From Artemisia argyi (lineage: Eukaryota; Streptophyta; Magnoliopsida; Asterales; Asteraceae): a DNA stretch of 64,000 nt. Location: contig CM060702.1 in the NCBI GenBank assembly GCA_030686995.1, positions 67,458,440-67,522,439 on the forward strand. The letters are read 5' to 3'. The notes beneath the pieces were generated by a model, which was given only the letters and a program-made list of their open reading frames with translations, searched no databases and was not told the origin of the DNA. How positions within the stretch are numbered: position 1 is the stretch's first letter; every line of letters starts with the position of its first letter. Position numbers and translations under genes: made by a program. This document shows positions 45,705 through 57,396 of this stretch, one piece after another.

Positions 45705-46572
45705 CAATTGTCGCTCCAATCCATCACAACTCAAACATGATGGTTATATTGGTTAAGCATGTTAACCCACACCTAGTGGTGTAACTCCTCAACTTCAAAC
45801 TATTTTTATATAAACATGCTAGATATGTCAAACATGTCGGCTTACTAACCCGTATAACCCACAGTCCCACATAACACGTTTAGTTCACCAACTCATCGAG
45901 ATATTAGAAGAAGAAGAAGAAGAAGAAGAAGAAGAAGAAACTTGTTCAACTTATACATAAAGCGTATTGGGATTGAGCCGGTCAGGTTCATGTTTCTTGA
46001 CCCGACAACCTAAACTCACCCAAAAAGACACCCTAAAAAATAAATAGTTTGGGGCTAAATATAAAACAAAGTGAAAGTAGAGGCGGTGGAGATGAAAAAC
46101 AGGAATGAGAAGTGGGGCAACTGAAACTGTACTATAATGTACTCCGTGTCTTCGTGAAACTGAATTTATTTTTTATTCTTATAAAATTTACAAATATAAA
46201 ATCAAAATTAATCCTAGTTCAAGAACCCTAAATATACAATTAAGGTAATTCCATTCTTTTTGTTTTTATATATGTATCATGTATTTACATTCAGTTATAA
46301 CTTCTTTTTATTTTATTGTCAGTTTTTAAAACAATTGTAATTGAATGATACTTGCAGTAAGAAAGCTATAATCTGAAACATATATATAGAAGATGGGGGG
46401 CAAAAAAATTTTACCTTGAAAAAAGTCGTTGTGCACACAAAGATGAAGATAGAGATATAAGGTTTTTACATTGCCGGGCTTTAGTGTGGGGGGCAATTTG
46501 ATTTTAAAACTGATTTTTTTCGGCCAAGCATGGAGGGCACCGCCCCCCGTAAACCCTAAGTGTACATCTGCC
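45705..46572. other. Upstream region of the MUSTANG-like gene, with a (GAA)n microsatellite
   Basis: (GAA)n at about 45906-45939. A non-coding first exon may end at about 46241 (AATTAAG|GTAATT). A GC-rich block at about 46394-46572 (GGGGGGCAA..., GCACCGCCCCCCGTAAACCC) looks like an old transposon insertion in the 5' UTR intron. Confidence 0.4.
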
Positions 46573-47006
46573 CCTGGTTGTGGTTATCCAATTGGCTTGT
46601 AATATCTAAGCTGTTTAAGGATTTAGTATTTCCTTAGTGACCAATTGTGTGTTTGAACTCGTGCCCGTTTGCTAGTATTTAGTTAAGTGGGATATTCTCA
46701 TGTATAGTCTATGCCAAGTTAGTTTTCTTAATCATAGAAAGTTAACTATATTTTGTGAATGTCAAATGCAAAATAGTTGCAACCGAGCATGAATTGATTC
46801 TCGTTCAGTATGATCTGAAACTGTTTTCCGTCAATGCAGGTCAAGGGAACTGGTTTTTTTACGGTCACTTAATTGGCTTGTTATATCTATGCTGTTTAAG
46901 GATTCAGTACTAGAATGGGCACTTTTCTTTTGCTTTTGAATGTTTGAACTAGTGCCCGTTTAGTGATATTTTGGTCTGAGACTGTTTTTCGTCAATGCAG
47001 GTCACT
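46573..47006 (+). repeat. Imperfect tandem duplication in the 5' leader of the MUSTANG-like gene
   Basis: Two units share AATTGGCTTGTAATATCTA...GCTGTTTAAGGATT, GTTTGAACT.GTGCCCGTTT and the end CGTCAATGCAG|GTCA (46573-46845 and 46855-47006). The duplicated end is a good 3' splice site, so the leader carries two alternative acceptors. The second lies about 50 bp before the start codon. Confidence 0.6.
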
Positions 47007-47052
47007 TTTGTGGAAAAGTTAATATTAATTTGGTAATCTGGGTTGCCTTGAG

Positions 47053-50000
47053 ATGTCAACGAAGAAAATTATAGCAATATGCCAGTCGGGTGGCGAGTTT
47101 CTGCTAGAAACAAATGGATCAATGTCGTATAGTGTTGGGGAGGCTTATGCTGTTGATCTCGATACGGAAACAAGCGTAACTGATTTCAAAAAGGACTTAG
47201 CGGACACTTTTGGATATAGCGTGGACAACATGCTGATCAAATACTTCCTACCTGGAAATAGAAAGACTCTTATTATGATATCTAAAGACAAAGACCTTAA
47301 ACGCATGATTAACTTCTTTGCGGATTCTGATCAAGTGGATGTCTTTGTCATGCCACGGGACGGTGGCACGGGAGCTCTAATTGTTTCAAACATGCCTGCT
47401 AGTAGGTACGTCAATTGTCCTCTGCTATTTTTCTTCACATTTTGAGGTTACTTTGGAATTCACGGTAGTTATTTATATGGGTCAATGTAGATAATATTAG
47501 GCGTAGATGAGGACATTTTTATGCATCTAAATGTATAGATTTGGGTTGGACTTTTTTCTCTAATGGGTCAATCTAGGTCAAATACTCATATTAAAGTATC
47601 ATATTAACGTGACCAGACGCTTTTTGACCTGTTACCTGACCCACTCATTTTGGCACATCACCAGTCCTTTGGGACATTGCTCGCCTTGTTCTTGCATCAA
47701 ACACCAAAATGTTCACAAGACATAAACCAGATAGGCCACTTATAGACACAATATGTGTGCTCAAGTCAATGTAAATATATAATTGCTTGGGTTATGGAAC
47801 TCAATTTGCAGGTCGAGTAGGACAACAGTATCTGAGGCAGCTGTTTTGCCATCTAGCCCTGTTGTAACAAGCCATACAGATGATTTTCCCACTACGAATG
47901 AAAATAGTGATCTTGATATAGAAAATGGAATCTCACCGGAGTCATTTTCACTTGGCGAAAATTGGGAAAATGAACAGAATATCGCAGCACAATGGGAAAA
48001 AATAATCACTGGTGTAGATCAGAGATTTGCTGGTTTTGACGAGTTTCGTGAAGCTCTCCACAAATTCTCAATTGCGCATGGTTTTCGTTACAAGTATAAG
48101 AAAAGCGACAGTCACCGTGTTAGTGTCAGATGCAAGTCAGTAAGTTGTCCATGGCGCATATATGCTTCAAGATTACCCACTACCCAATTAGTTCGCATCA
48201 AGAAAATGATTCCTCAGCACACATGTAATGGAGCAGCTCCAAAGGCTGGTTACCGGGCAACAAGGGGATGGGTCGGAAATATTATAAAAGAAAAACTAAG
48301 GAATTCTCCAAATTACAAACCAAAAGATATTGTTGCTGACATACAGCGGGAATATGGTGTTAAATTGAATTATTCACAGGCATGGCGTGCAAAAGGAATT
48401 GCTAAGGAGCAACTTCAAGGCTCTTACAAGGAATCATACTCTCAGTTACCGTACCTTTGTAAGAGAATAATGCAAACCAATCCCGGAAGTTTAGCTACAG
48501 TTGATGCAAAGGAGGATTCAAGCTTCCATCGTGTTTTTGTCTCATTTCATGCCTCTATTTCTGGTTTTCAAAATGGCTGTCGTCCGTTGATTTTTTTAGA
48601 CGATATTCCGTTAGATGCAAAGTATCAAGGGACTTTACTGATAGCAACTGCTGCAGATGGGGATGATGGTGTTTTTCCATTGGCTTTTGCTGTGGTTGAT
48701 GATGAGACTGATGATGACAATTGGTTTTGGTTCTTAACCCAATTGAAATTTGCTGCGCCTGTACCTCATCCTATTACATTTGTTGCAAATTTCAACAAGG
48801 GTTTAAAAGATTCCTTGGTTAATGTTTATGCTGGAGAGTGTTTTCATGCTCATTGTCTAAGATATGTTGCTGAGAAACTTAATAATGATTTGAAGGGGCG
48901 TTTTTCACATGAAGCAAGACGTCTCATGGTTCAAGACCTCTATACCTGTGCGTATGCGCCAAAGCTAGAGGATTTTGAACAATGTTCTCAAGATTTAAAA
49001 GCTATCTCACCCGAAGCATATGATTGGGTAATCAACAGTGAGCCACACCACTGGGCAAATGTGTTCTTTGTTGGAACACGATATAACCATATGACATCTA
49101 ATTTTGGACAGTTGGTTTATGATTGGGTAGCAGAGGCCGTTGAGTATCCAATAACTCAAATGATTGATATGTTAAGAGGTAAATTGATGGAGCTGATTTA
49201 TACAAGACGGGTTGATTCTAACAGATGGACCACAACTTTGACTCCATCTATGGAGGAGAAGCTAAGAAATGAGGCTTTAAAAGCTCAGTCATTTCAGGTG
49301 TTACCATCAGAAAGTAGCATATTTGAGGTTCATGGTGAATCTGTTGAGATAGTTGATCTTAGTCAATGGGATTGTAGCTGCAAAGGTTGGCAGCTGACTG
49401 GACTGCCATGCTGTCATGCCATTGCTGTTTCTGAAGGCATTGGTAGAAGCGTGTATGATTATTGCTCTAGATATTTTATGGCTGAATGCTATAGGAAAAC
49501 TTATGCAGAGTCAATTTACCCGATTCCTGATGTGGAGGGCCCCCCCTTAGATGCTGATGACAAATTAGTGATTGTGACACCTCCTACTAAACGTGCTCCA
49601 GGGAAACCAGGGAAACGAGCAAAGTTAAAGCAGGCTGGGTCGCTTGAGCTTGTTAGAAGGCAAATGCAGTGTAGCAAATGCAAGGGATTGGGTCACAACA
49701 AAAAGACATGCAAGTATGTTTCCTATATGTTTCCTTTAAATTTAATTACTATATTCTGAGTTTCTTTACAAAAAATACCAACATACTTTTCCATGGGTCC
49801 TAGTCATATAGTTGCTGACATTCTTAAAAAACTGGTTTTACCAAAGGACATTTTTTATATAAAAATGTTAGAATTTATGTATTGAGAAGAAGTTAGATTT
49901 ATATATAAATTTCGGGTTTATTATAAAGATGATAAAATTGCGGGTTATAAAATGAGTAAAACGGGACCAAAAAAAGCATCTTTTAATGACATAAATTTAC

Positions 50001-50240
50001 AAAAAAAGTACAGTGACTAGAAAGGGACAAATGAAAAATTTGGTTGATATTTTTTCAAAAAGCCCCTTCTTTATATAGGGCATAACATCTAAGGAGTTAA
50101 TTTGTGTTGTGTTGAATAGAGAGGTAGAGACAGATGAAGGATCAGCAACTCCCGAAGTGTTGGCAATTGAAGGATCTTCAACTGCCGAAGTCTTGGCAAC
50201 TGAGATGGGAGAAGACATACATAATAATGGAAGCAGTTGA
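47053..50240 (+). CDS. MUG: MUSTANG-like domesticated Mutator transposase with N-terminal PB1 domain
   Basis: Three exons with canonical borders: 47053-47405, 47812-49713 and 50120-50240. Together they give 791 aa with no stop or frameshift. Exon 1 encodes a PB1 domain (KIIAICQSGGEFLLETNG to VDVFVMP, about residues 5-105). Exon 2 encodes the MuDR DNA-binding region (about 200-290), the MULE transposase core (ADGDDGVFPLAFAVVDDETD, WFWFLTQL), a SWIM zinc finger (CSCKGWQLTGLPCCH), and a CCHC knuckle CSKCKGLGHNKKTCK. Exon 3 adds an acidic tail ending HNNGSS. PB1 plus MuDR plus SWIM is characteristic of the MUSTANG-B branch, host genes derived from a MULE and thought to act in the nucleus in growth and reproduction. 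No TIRs flank it. Exon 3 is my prediction from phase and splice sites. Confidence 0.82.
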
Positions 50241-51829
50241 TGTGATGTGTCAGTACATTTTCTTTAACCTTTACTTGACTCATATGATTTCTTTTAGTTG
50301 ATAGCAGTTGATTCCTAGTTAGTTTTTTGGTGCAAAAATGTGTGGTCAATGACTGTTTTGAATACGTTGAAAGTAACAATAGTTGGTTAGTCATTTTTTT
50401 TTTTGGTTAAGAAGTTTTTCAGAATTGGATTTGAATAAATTTAAAGATTGATATAAAATCAAACCTACATGTCTTATGTCTGGATGACGGCTTTTGGTGC
50501 AAAATGATACACTTAATACTTGTTGATGTTAGAGCAATAAAAAATATTCCTTACGACAGCTTGGTAATAAGCAAACGAAACTACCAATACTTCAGAATTT
50601 ACTTGACTGACTGCATTACAAATATATATATGTTCTTCAACATTGATAATGGTGATCTCAAGAGGGAGAGATCAACAAGGCTCATTCAGTTTCTTATGCG
50701 CATTAGAGGAAAGCTTGCATATTTAGAGTACAAATCTTATTTATAGATCCTCAACGTGCATGCACATTCTTTTTTGAGAAAATAAACTTTTTAAATGAAA
50801 AGCTAGTGAATGAACAAAATTGTCATGCGAATGCTATACAAGTAACTCTGAATTTAGAAGTGTTAATTCAAGGAACTTGTCATGATAGCTTGTGTTTTTT
50901 TAATATACTAAAGACCTATAGATAGTGTCGTGAGCCAATAAGTTAATAATACAATAGCAAACAGAAGGTAAGTAAATACCCAAATAATGTCTTTTTGATA
51001 CTTTTTATGCTGCAGTACATGCAACTGTCATGCCTAGCTTTGTATATAGGGTTAATAGTTTTGCATAACACCGGCAAGTTGATCTACTATGCAGGTCACA
51101 CGGGTCTAATGATTGGTTGTTGATGAGTAATGCCCAATACTTTTTGCATAAAACTTGGATATACTTTGTTCATGGAAAAATGTGGTTCCTGGAACCGTGA
51201 TACGTACCCTCATTATATGTTTACCAAAGTCTTCTGCTACATGAAGAGCCCATGTTGGTCCATTTTGTTTTAGCCATAGCTCAGTGTTTAAACTCCATGC
51301 TTGACAAGTGAATTGTGTATTCGTTATTGCTTTTCCATAATACTTCAAGAAGATGGAATATTATTTGGTAGATCTTTGAGTGTAGGGAAAGGCAACATAC
51401 TTAAAATGCGAATGTCAAACTACTCGAGTGTATCCTATTTTAGTGTAAAGAATTCGTCATGATGGCAATATGGTAATTTGGTTTAGCTGCCACTTTATGT
51501 ACCTAGATGGATAGATAGAAGTCAACATTAAGAAACCATTGGTGAGTAGCATCACATCTCAAACATTGATACCTGGACAAAAACGTCTAAAACATTCCTT
51601 TCTGAGAGATCGAAGGATCTTTGGTACATTACCAGGCTTGTAAGGTATAAAATACAACTAGGATAGAGGATTCGAGGGCCTTGTTTCCTATGCTTATTCA
51701 TCACCATTAAGAATACATTTCACATAAAACCCTCTGTAAACTTAATACTTATCAAATTATTGTCAGAAATACGAAATCATTGCAGAGTATTGTAGCACTG
51801 ATTCGTAGCAATAAAGAGACGTCGATGGC
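50241..51829. other. Unassigned stretch downstream of the MUSTANG-like gene
   Basis: Open frames at 50504-50746 and 51106-51348 (minus) show no domain that I recognise and no splice context. They are best left uncalled. Confidence 0.4.
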
Positions 51830-52110
51830 TCCTTAATCGCTGTCCGAAGGTTGTCGCATAAACGTACTCCTTTTTAAGAAAGATATTCTTGACATCAAGT
51901 CAATTTAGTTTGGACTGTCATCAAAGTATCAGACACTAATAAGATGAATGATACACGTCTTGACGGTTACTGTCATCATAGTCGTCAACCTTGAGTTTGG
52001 GAGCAACCTGTATCGTTCAATCTAAGTTTGAGATGACAGTTTAGTGAGCTAGATTCATCTTAGTAGAAAACACCCACTCAGCAACCAAAGCTATTCCTAG
52101 CAAATAGGAA
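51830..52110 (-). pseudogene. Very decayed copia reverse-transcriptase scrap
   Basis: On the minus strand EWVFSTKMN (compare the WVFKTKRD block of copia RT) is followed about 230 bases later by LDVKNIFLKKEYVYA (compare LDVKSAFLHGDLKEEVY). Order and spacing fit RT, but stops are frequent. Confidence 0.4.
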
Positions 52111-54599
52111 AATAAGATCCCACATCTCATTCTTTATAAAAAAAGGGCAAGTATATATGGTGCATTGCTTCATCCAACATTCACCTGAGCCTTATATACA
52201 AGCCATAAAATATGATTACCTAGAGCTGAGATAAAAAGAACGATGAGTAGAGGGATAACGGGTAAACGGAGGGATTCCTATTCAGGCTACCCGGCAAAAG
52301 TTGAATGTTACCAGCAGGAGTTACATATTTAATTAGGATGTTTATCTTTAATTTGAATTGTTTTAGTTAGGATAAAGTACAAGCGTGTTTTAGGTTTATC
52401 AGGTGGCTATTATTAAGGGGTTTGTTAGGTTTTCTTACTTTAAATGAAATATGCGTTTCATTCAATGAAGAAGTCAGAAAATAAAAGTCAATTGAGTTTA
52501 TCTCAGAGATCGTTGGGTTCTCTCTATCAAGCCCTTAACCCCATAACTTGATCACAGAACCGGGACCGTAACATTGAGCCTCCTTTGGCTCTGATGTATG
52601 CGGCCTAACTGATATTCCTGTGGCCGTTTCCGAACTCTTCCCATGCCAAGATGTCCCCTGGCAAGGGTTGAACCAGACCCTTAGGCCATCTTGGCGATGG
52701 TTAACGATGAGTACAGGATAAGGGGTATTCAGAAACATGATTTGCTATGCAATTTCCAAATCTAGTTATGGTGCTTCCATTTAAGAAGCATTGGAATATC
52801 AAATTACTCGTTAGCACCTGTAGGTTGCTTGCCAGAAGCCTCGATGTTAAGAGCAGGCTAGATTGTGTTAGGACATGCAGCAGGACAGCAGTGGGCCTCT
52901 GATATACTTGGAGAGGATGATCATCGAGAGCATTGTTTGGGGCCTATGCAAGTACATCAATATTAGTACTATAGAATTCATGCAGAGTAAAATAGGTCCC
53001 TGACTCAAGTAAGATAGATTGCCCAGTAAAAAAATTTATTCAGCAAATACTAAATTCACTAAATCAGAATAAACTTGTTAGCATCTGAGAACTAAGTGTC
53101 CAACTATTTGTGGCACCACATATGTCATGCTTAGTAGTATGGTACTCTAAGTATTTACATAGCATACATACCCAATAAATTAGTAGAAAGAGGCATATAA
53201 GGTAAAAGATCGTGGTAAGGTATTTTTCTTTGTTAAACTGTAGAGGGCGTAAAATTGATAAGGTAACAAAGTATTCCACTTTTTGTCGGTGAGGGGTTTA
53301 CAACAAGTTAGCAGAACAAAAAACATTTGATATTTATGTGTTTTTTCATGTCACATAGATTTGTTGTTTACTTATGCAGGCAAGGGTTCATATAACATTG
53401 TGCCTTGTAAGCTATCCACAAGATTTTTTAACTCTTTTGGATACACTCCTTTACATCATAACTGCGCACAATTCTTGTTCTAGCCGCAAAATGATTTTGG
53501 ACTTTGAGTGAAAAATTTCTAAAACTGAGTAACAGATCTCACTGTGAGGTTGATGCAGATAAATCCAATTAGTAAGAGTAACAAATGCACTTACCGCCAT
53601 TTGTGTCATGTTGCAAGATGTTATAGAGGAGCTAAAGTTAAAAAGCATTCATATAAGCAAGAATGGGGCTGACATGCATGTTGACGAAGGTGATGTAACC
53701 TGGAGCAAAACTTGGTGTCCAAATGATTGGTAAAACTGTAACACTTCACAAGATTTTGTTGGGCTATCTATTGCTGATTGTAGTGGTCTTGCAAGTTATG
53801 CGCAAAAGCTTGTAACATGAACTCTTATAACTTTGTTATTTTGATGCAGTGAACTTCCTGAGTTCCTGTTATTGTGATTGCTAGAGTTCTGTGCTTGTTG
53901 GCAAGGAGAGTTTGGCGTTTTGTTTTTACATCATTCAGCACGTTATAATAATTGATAAAAATACGATATCAAACACTTTTATAAACTCTCCTCATGGCTA
54001 GTAGTTGTTACTGCTCGGTTATTACTTCTCGCTTCTCTAAATTCTGCCAAATATATCCTATGTTCAAGAAACTACAAGAGTTCTTGTTTGTTATATCCTA
54101 TGCCCATCATAACGCCGATAACTGAGGCGCACATCTATCATGGTAAAATGATGAACATATGAAATCTTATCTCTGTAAATGCATATAGCAAAGTTTGAAC
54201 CTTTAACCTTTCATAAGGGGGTGATTTACACATTATTTATTTTGATTAGGAGGCTCAACTGTATAAGCATACATAACACATTATAAACATTGGACAACTA
54301 TATAATGCATAGAGTAGAGTGTCTCAATCAAAAACTTAATTGTGCAAATCAATTCCTCTTCCATCAATAAGTCAAATGTCTTATCAAAGATAAATTAGAG
54401 AGATTGTTCATTATTTTAACGTAATGTACTAACAATGTCTTTTGTTTGTTTTTGCCAGTAAAACATAATGTACTAATCTCATTTTGGTGTCATTTTATTA
54501 TGTAACTCTATCGTTTATATCATGATAGAATAAGAAAAATAGTCATGGTTAAAATTAGGATGTCACATATTTTCTTTTTGTATACCATCTTTTTTGTTA
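52111..54599. other. Unassigned stretch left of the CACTA element
   Basis: A 230-bp stretch at about 52350-52575 ending GGGACCGTAACA resembles an LTR end, but no partner or primer site was confirmed. No gene seen. Confidence 0.35.
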
Positions 54600-54629
54600 C
54601 CGATTGTATCATGATCGCAATGCCATCGT

Positions 54630-54935
54630 GGCGGGGACACGTGGGACCCGCAATGCCATCGTGGACAATTTTGGTCAGGTCAAACATGCCAGCATGGCAC
54701 TACTTTCAGCGGGGACATGTCCCCACCAAAAATGTTTTTCATTGTTGTATTTAACACCTTAATCCTTAATTTAAATAATAATTTACACACTTTCCGCGGG
54801 GACAGGTTCCCGCTAAAAAGTGGCATACATAGTCAATGGGCCACACTTTCAGCGGGGACACGTCCCCGCTAAAAGTGGTATCCATAGATATTGTACCAAA
54901 CTTTTGGCGGGGACATGTCCCCGCTAAAAGTAACT
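54630..54935. repeat. CACTA subterminal palindromic repeats
   Basis: Copies of (A/T)GCGGGGACA(C/T)GTCCCCGC(T)AAAA occur at about 54709, 54795, 54851 and 54907, with a variant at about 54633. Each is a near-perfect 18-bp palindrome with an ACGT or ATGT centre, often preceded by CTTTC or CTTTTG. In En/Spm, arrays of this kind are TNPA binding sites. GCAATGCCATCGTGG is additionally duplicated (about 54617 and 54651). Confidence 0.65.
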
Positions 54936-56002
54936 GGCCAATTTTGCAGCAAATTGCTGCAAAATGGGTAATTTCCAGATTTTTTTCAGAATTTTTTGGG
55001 AAAAAATCTACAAATTCACAACCTGTATATGCTCTAATTATAACACCACAAGACATTCAAATCACAAATTCGCCAAACATAATATCATACATATCCAAAT
55101 TTGTTAAAAATTAACATAATCATATGTTTGTATCCAAATTCGCAAAAAACGGTTCAAAAACCGTTATCACATGATCATTACATAAGTTAGCTATCCGCTA
55201 TACGCTACAAAACTATACGTGGGAACAATGTAGCGGGAATCCTAACACATAAACTACATAAACACATAATAATCCATATAAATCTCCATAAATTTGTCCA
55301 TAACCCCAAAACAAATATAAACCGACCCAAACAACCCATACGCTACTCCTGAGTTCCCCCACTGCCCCCACTAGCCCCACTAGCCCCACTCCCCTCCTCC
55401 TGGGTACCTGTAGACTCACCTGCTGAAGCCTCCTGGGATCCCGATGTCGTCGCCTGAGTCGCTAGCTCAGCGGGGAAACCCGGCTGTGTCTTAGCCCACC
55501 CCAACAACATATCAATCAGTGTCCTTTGCTGGGGACATCTCCTGGGTTTGCTTCTGAACTGTTTCGTGCAGGGAGGACGCGGAGGCTTGATCACGAGCTC
55601 GTGCGGCGCTGAGGGTTGTCTGACGACCACCGCCGGGTAAGACTGGACCTATGCCAGGAATGTGACCTCGCTGCTTGCCACCGATCACGTGGCGCATAAT
55701 CTCGAGGTCAGACATGGTCGTCCCCCCGGAGGTGCTCTCCGTCCGCATCTATATCATATGGTTCTGTTTTACAAAAAAACAAGCAAAGTAATATATAAGT
55801 CGTGATTTATTATATTTGCATTAATGTGGGTGAGTTTTATGGAAATAAATTATACTTACATATCTAGCCTCGGACAATGTAGACTCAAAGACGCCGTCTC
55901 TCGTATGGTTGTGTCTGTACAGCGCGATCAAGTCTCTACCATTCACAGCGTCGGTGGGTTCTCTCAGTTGTTTATAAATAAACTCAATAACTCCTCACCA
56001 AA

Positions 56003-56005
<3 letters not shown>

Positions 56006-56087
<82 letters not shown>
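56006..56087. repeat. (TA)n microsatellite in a TNPA intron
   Basis: About 82 bp of pure TA. Confidence 0.95.
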
Positions 56088-56091
<4 letters not shown>

Positions 56092-56287
56092 GAAATGATT
56101 AAAAAGTGTCTTACGAAGTTATTGCGTATAACAGCTAACGAATGCGACCCATGAAGGCTAGCAGTCGGATTGGCGAGCCAGTTCTGCCTGTTGGTCTCCC
56201 CTCTCTTCAAATTATCCGGGTGCGACCAGTGCTTCACCTGCGTATTATAAATAATAAAAAATGTTATATAAATGAATTATTATTATT

Positions 56288-56288
<1 letters not shown>

Positions 56289-56343
<55 letters not shown>
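56289..56343. repeat. (GTT)n microsatellite in a TNPA intron
   Basis: About 18 uninterrupted GTT units. Poly-Leu and poly-Thr frames through it are artefacts. Confidence 0.95.
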
Positions 56344-56344
<1 letters not shown>

Positions 56345-57396
56345 ATCATTATTAATAACAATAACAATAATAATAAAGTGTGGATCCAGAAATTTACATA
56401 TTCTGCCAAATCCTCTTCTGACATGTTCGTCGGGCGCTTTGCCTTGATCTCGTCCAACTTCTCAATCCCACCTTGCTCAGTAAAATTCATCTTTTTGTAC
56501 CGCCACTTGTTGTCGTCGTATCGCTTTTGGAGATAAGCTTCGATACTCCGGACAATATCGTCTCCATCAACACTGGCAAGGTGCTCGCCGAGATAAAAAA
56601 AATGCTGAATATAATTAAAATAAATATTCAAATTTAAATAAACAATCAAATTTAAATAAATAACAAACTTAAAATCAACAAACACAATAATTAAAAAAAA
56701 TAAAAGATAAAAAAAAAAACTTACGTGTAGCTGGTCGTCGATGTGGGCCTTCGCGGTAGCAGGAACAGCTCCCCAGGAATTGTAATGCATGGGAATTGAT
56801 TGCCGTAACAATTCCCCGACCAAGTTGGAGAACCACTTCGCGTGCGTGCCCACATGCTCCCACATCCCTTTGTCGTTCTTCCGGAATCAGATCGATACCG
56901 GACGACCAATCTCTTTTCTCTCATTGCGGAGCTGCGTGTTCTTTGTGGGACCACGCACTAACTTCCCGCCTTTCCCAATTTTGGCATTGGGCTTGGGAGG
57001 TCTGGATTTAGATCCTACAAGTAATCAAATTCAAGTGATGATGACATAAAATAACAAGTTATCAATTTCAAATAATAATCAAGTTTAATTAAAATAATCT
57101 AGAAATTCTTACTCTGACAATCACTGCCTAGCCTCCTCGGACCACGGGGTGGCTCATTGCCTCCATCGCTACCGTGGCTCCTAGCAACAACATCTGCCAT
57201 CTGTAAACGTACTAGTACAAGAAAATATAATTAGTGAAGAAACACATATACACATATACGCATATACACACACATTGAAATAAATAACAATTTATACAAA
57301 AAAAATAATAATAAATAATTAAATAAATAAACACATTTAACTACTCGATAACAATTTCATTCAAATAAGTGTCATTTAACAAATTACAATTTGAGA

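Larger units (their letters stand above)
55343..57200 (-). pseudogene. TNPA-like (plant transposase Ptta/En/Spm) gene, interrupted
   Basis: Six exons fit in phase on the minus strand: 57200-57113 (MADVVARSHGSDGG), 57014-56725, 56604-56398, 56237-56115, 55982-55860 and 55748-55343. They include KLVRGPTKNTQLRNERKEIG, GMWEHVG-like THAKWFSNLVGELL, KRPTNMSEEDLAEY, REPTDAVNGRDLIALYR and MRHVIGGKQRGHIPGIGPV, the core of the accessory DNA-binding protein of En/Spm elements. A TGA at 56887-56889 interrupts exon 2. In the last exon the frame shifts at about 55550 between LHETVQKQTQ and LIDMLLGWAKTQPGF. Introns contain (TA)n (56006-56087) and (GTT)n (56289-56343). Not functional as read. Confidence 0.6.

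Noticed and set aside
50504..50746. 80-codon plus-strand frame downstream of the MUSTANG-like gene
   Set aside because: No similarity that I recognise and no splice or promoter context.
52350..52575. Possible LTR end before GTAACA and a putative primer site
   Set aside because: The following sequence does not match a standard tRNA primer site, no second LTR copy was seen, and no retroelement frame follows.
52535..52738. SINE-like boxes on the minus strand (TGGCCTAAGGG, GGTTCAACCC)
   Set aside because: The spacing between boxes is only about a dozen bases, too short for pol III A and B boxes, and no poly(A) or target duplication was found.
56245..56865. A single 206-aa minus-strand protein with poly-Thr tail
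   Set aside because: It spans two introns of the TNPA-like gene and reads through (GTT)n. Only the exon parts (56725-56865 and 56398-56604) are meaningful.
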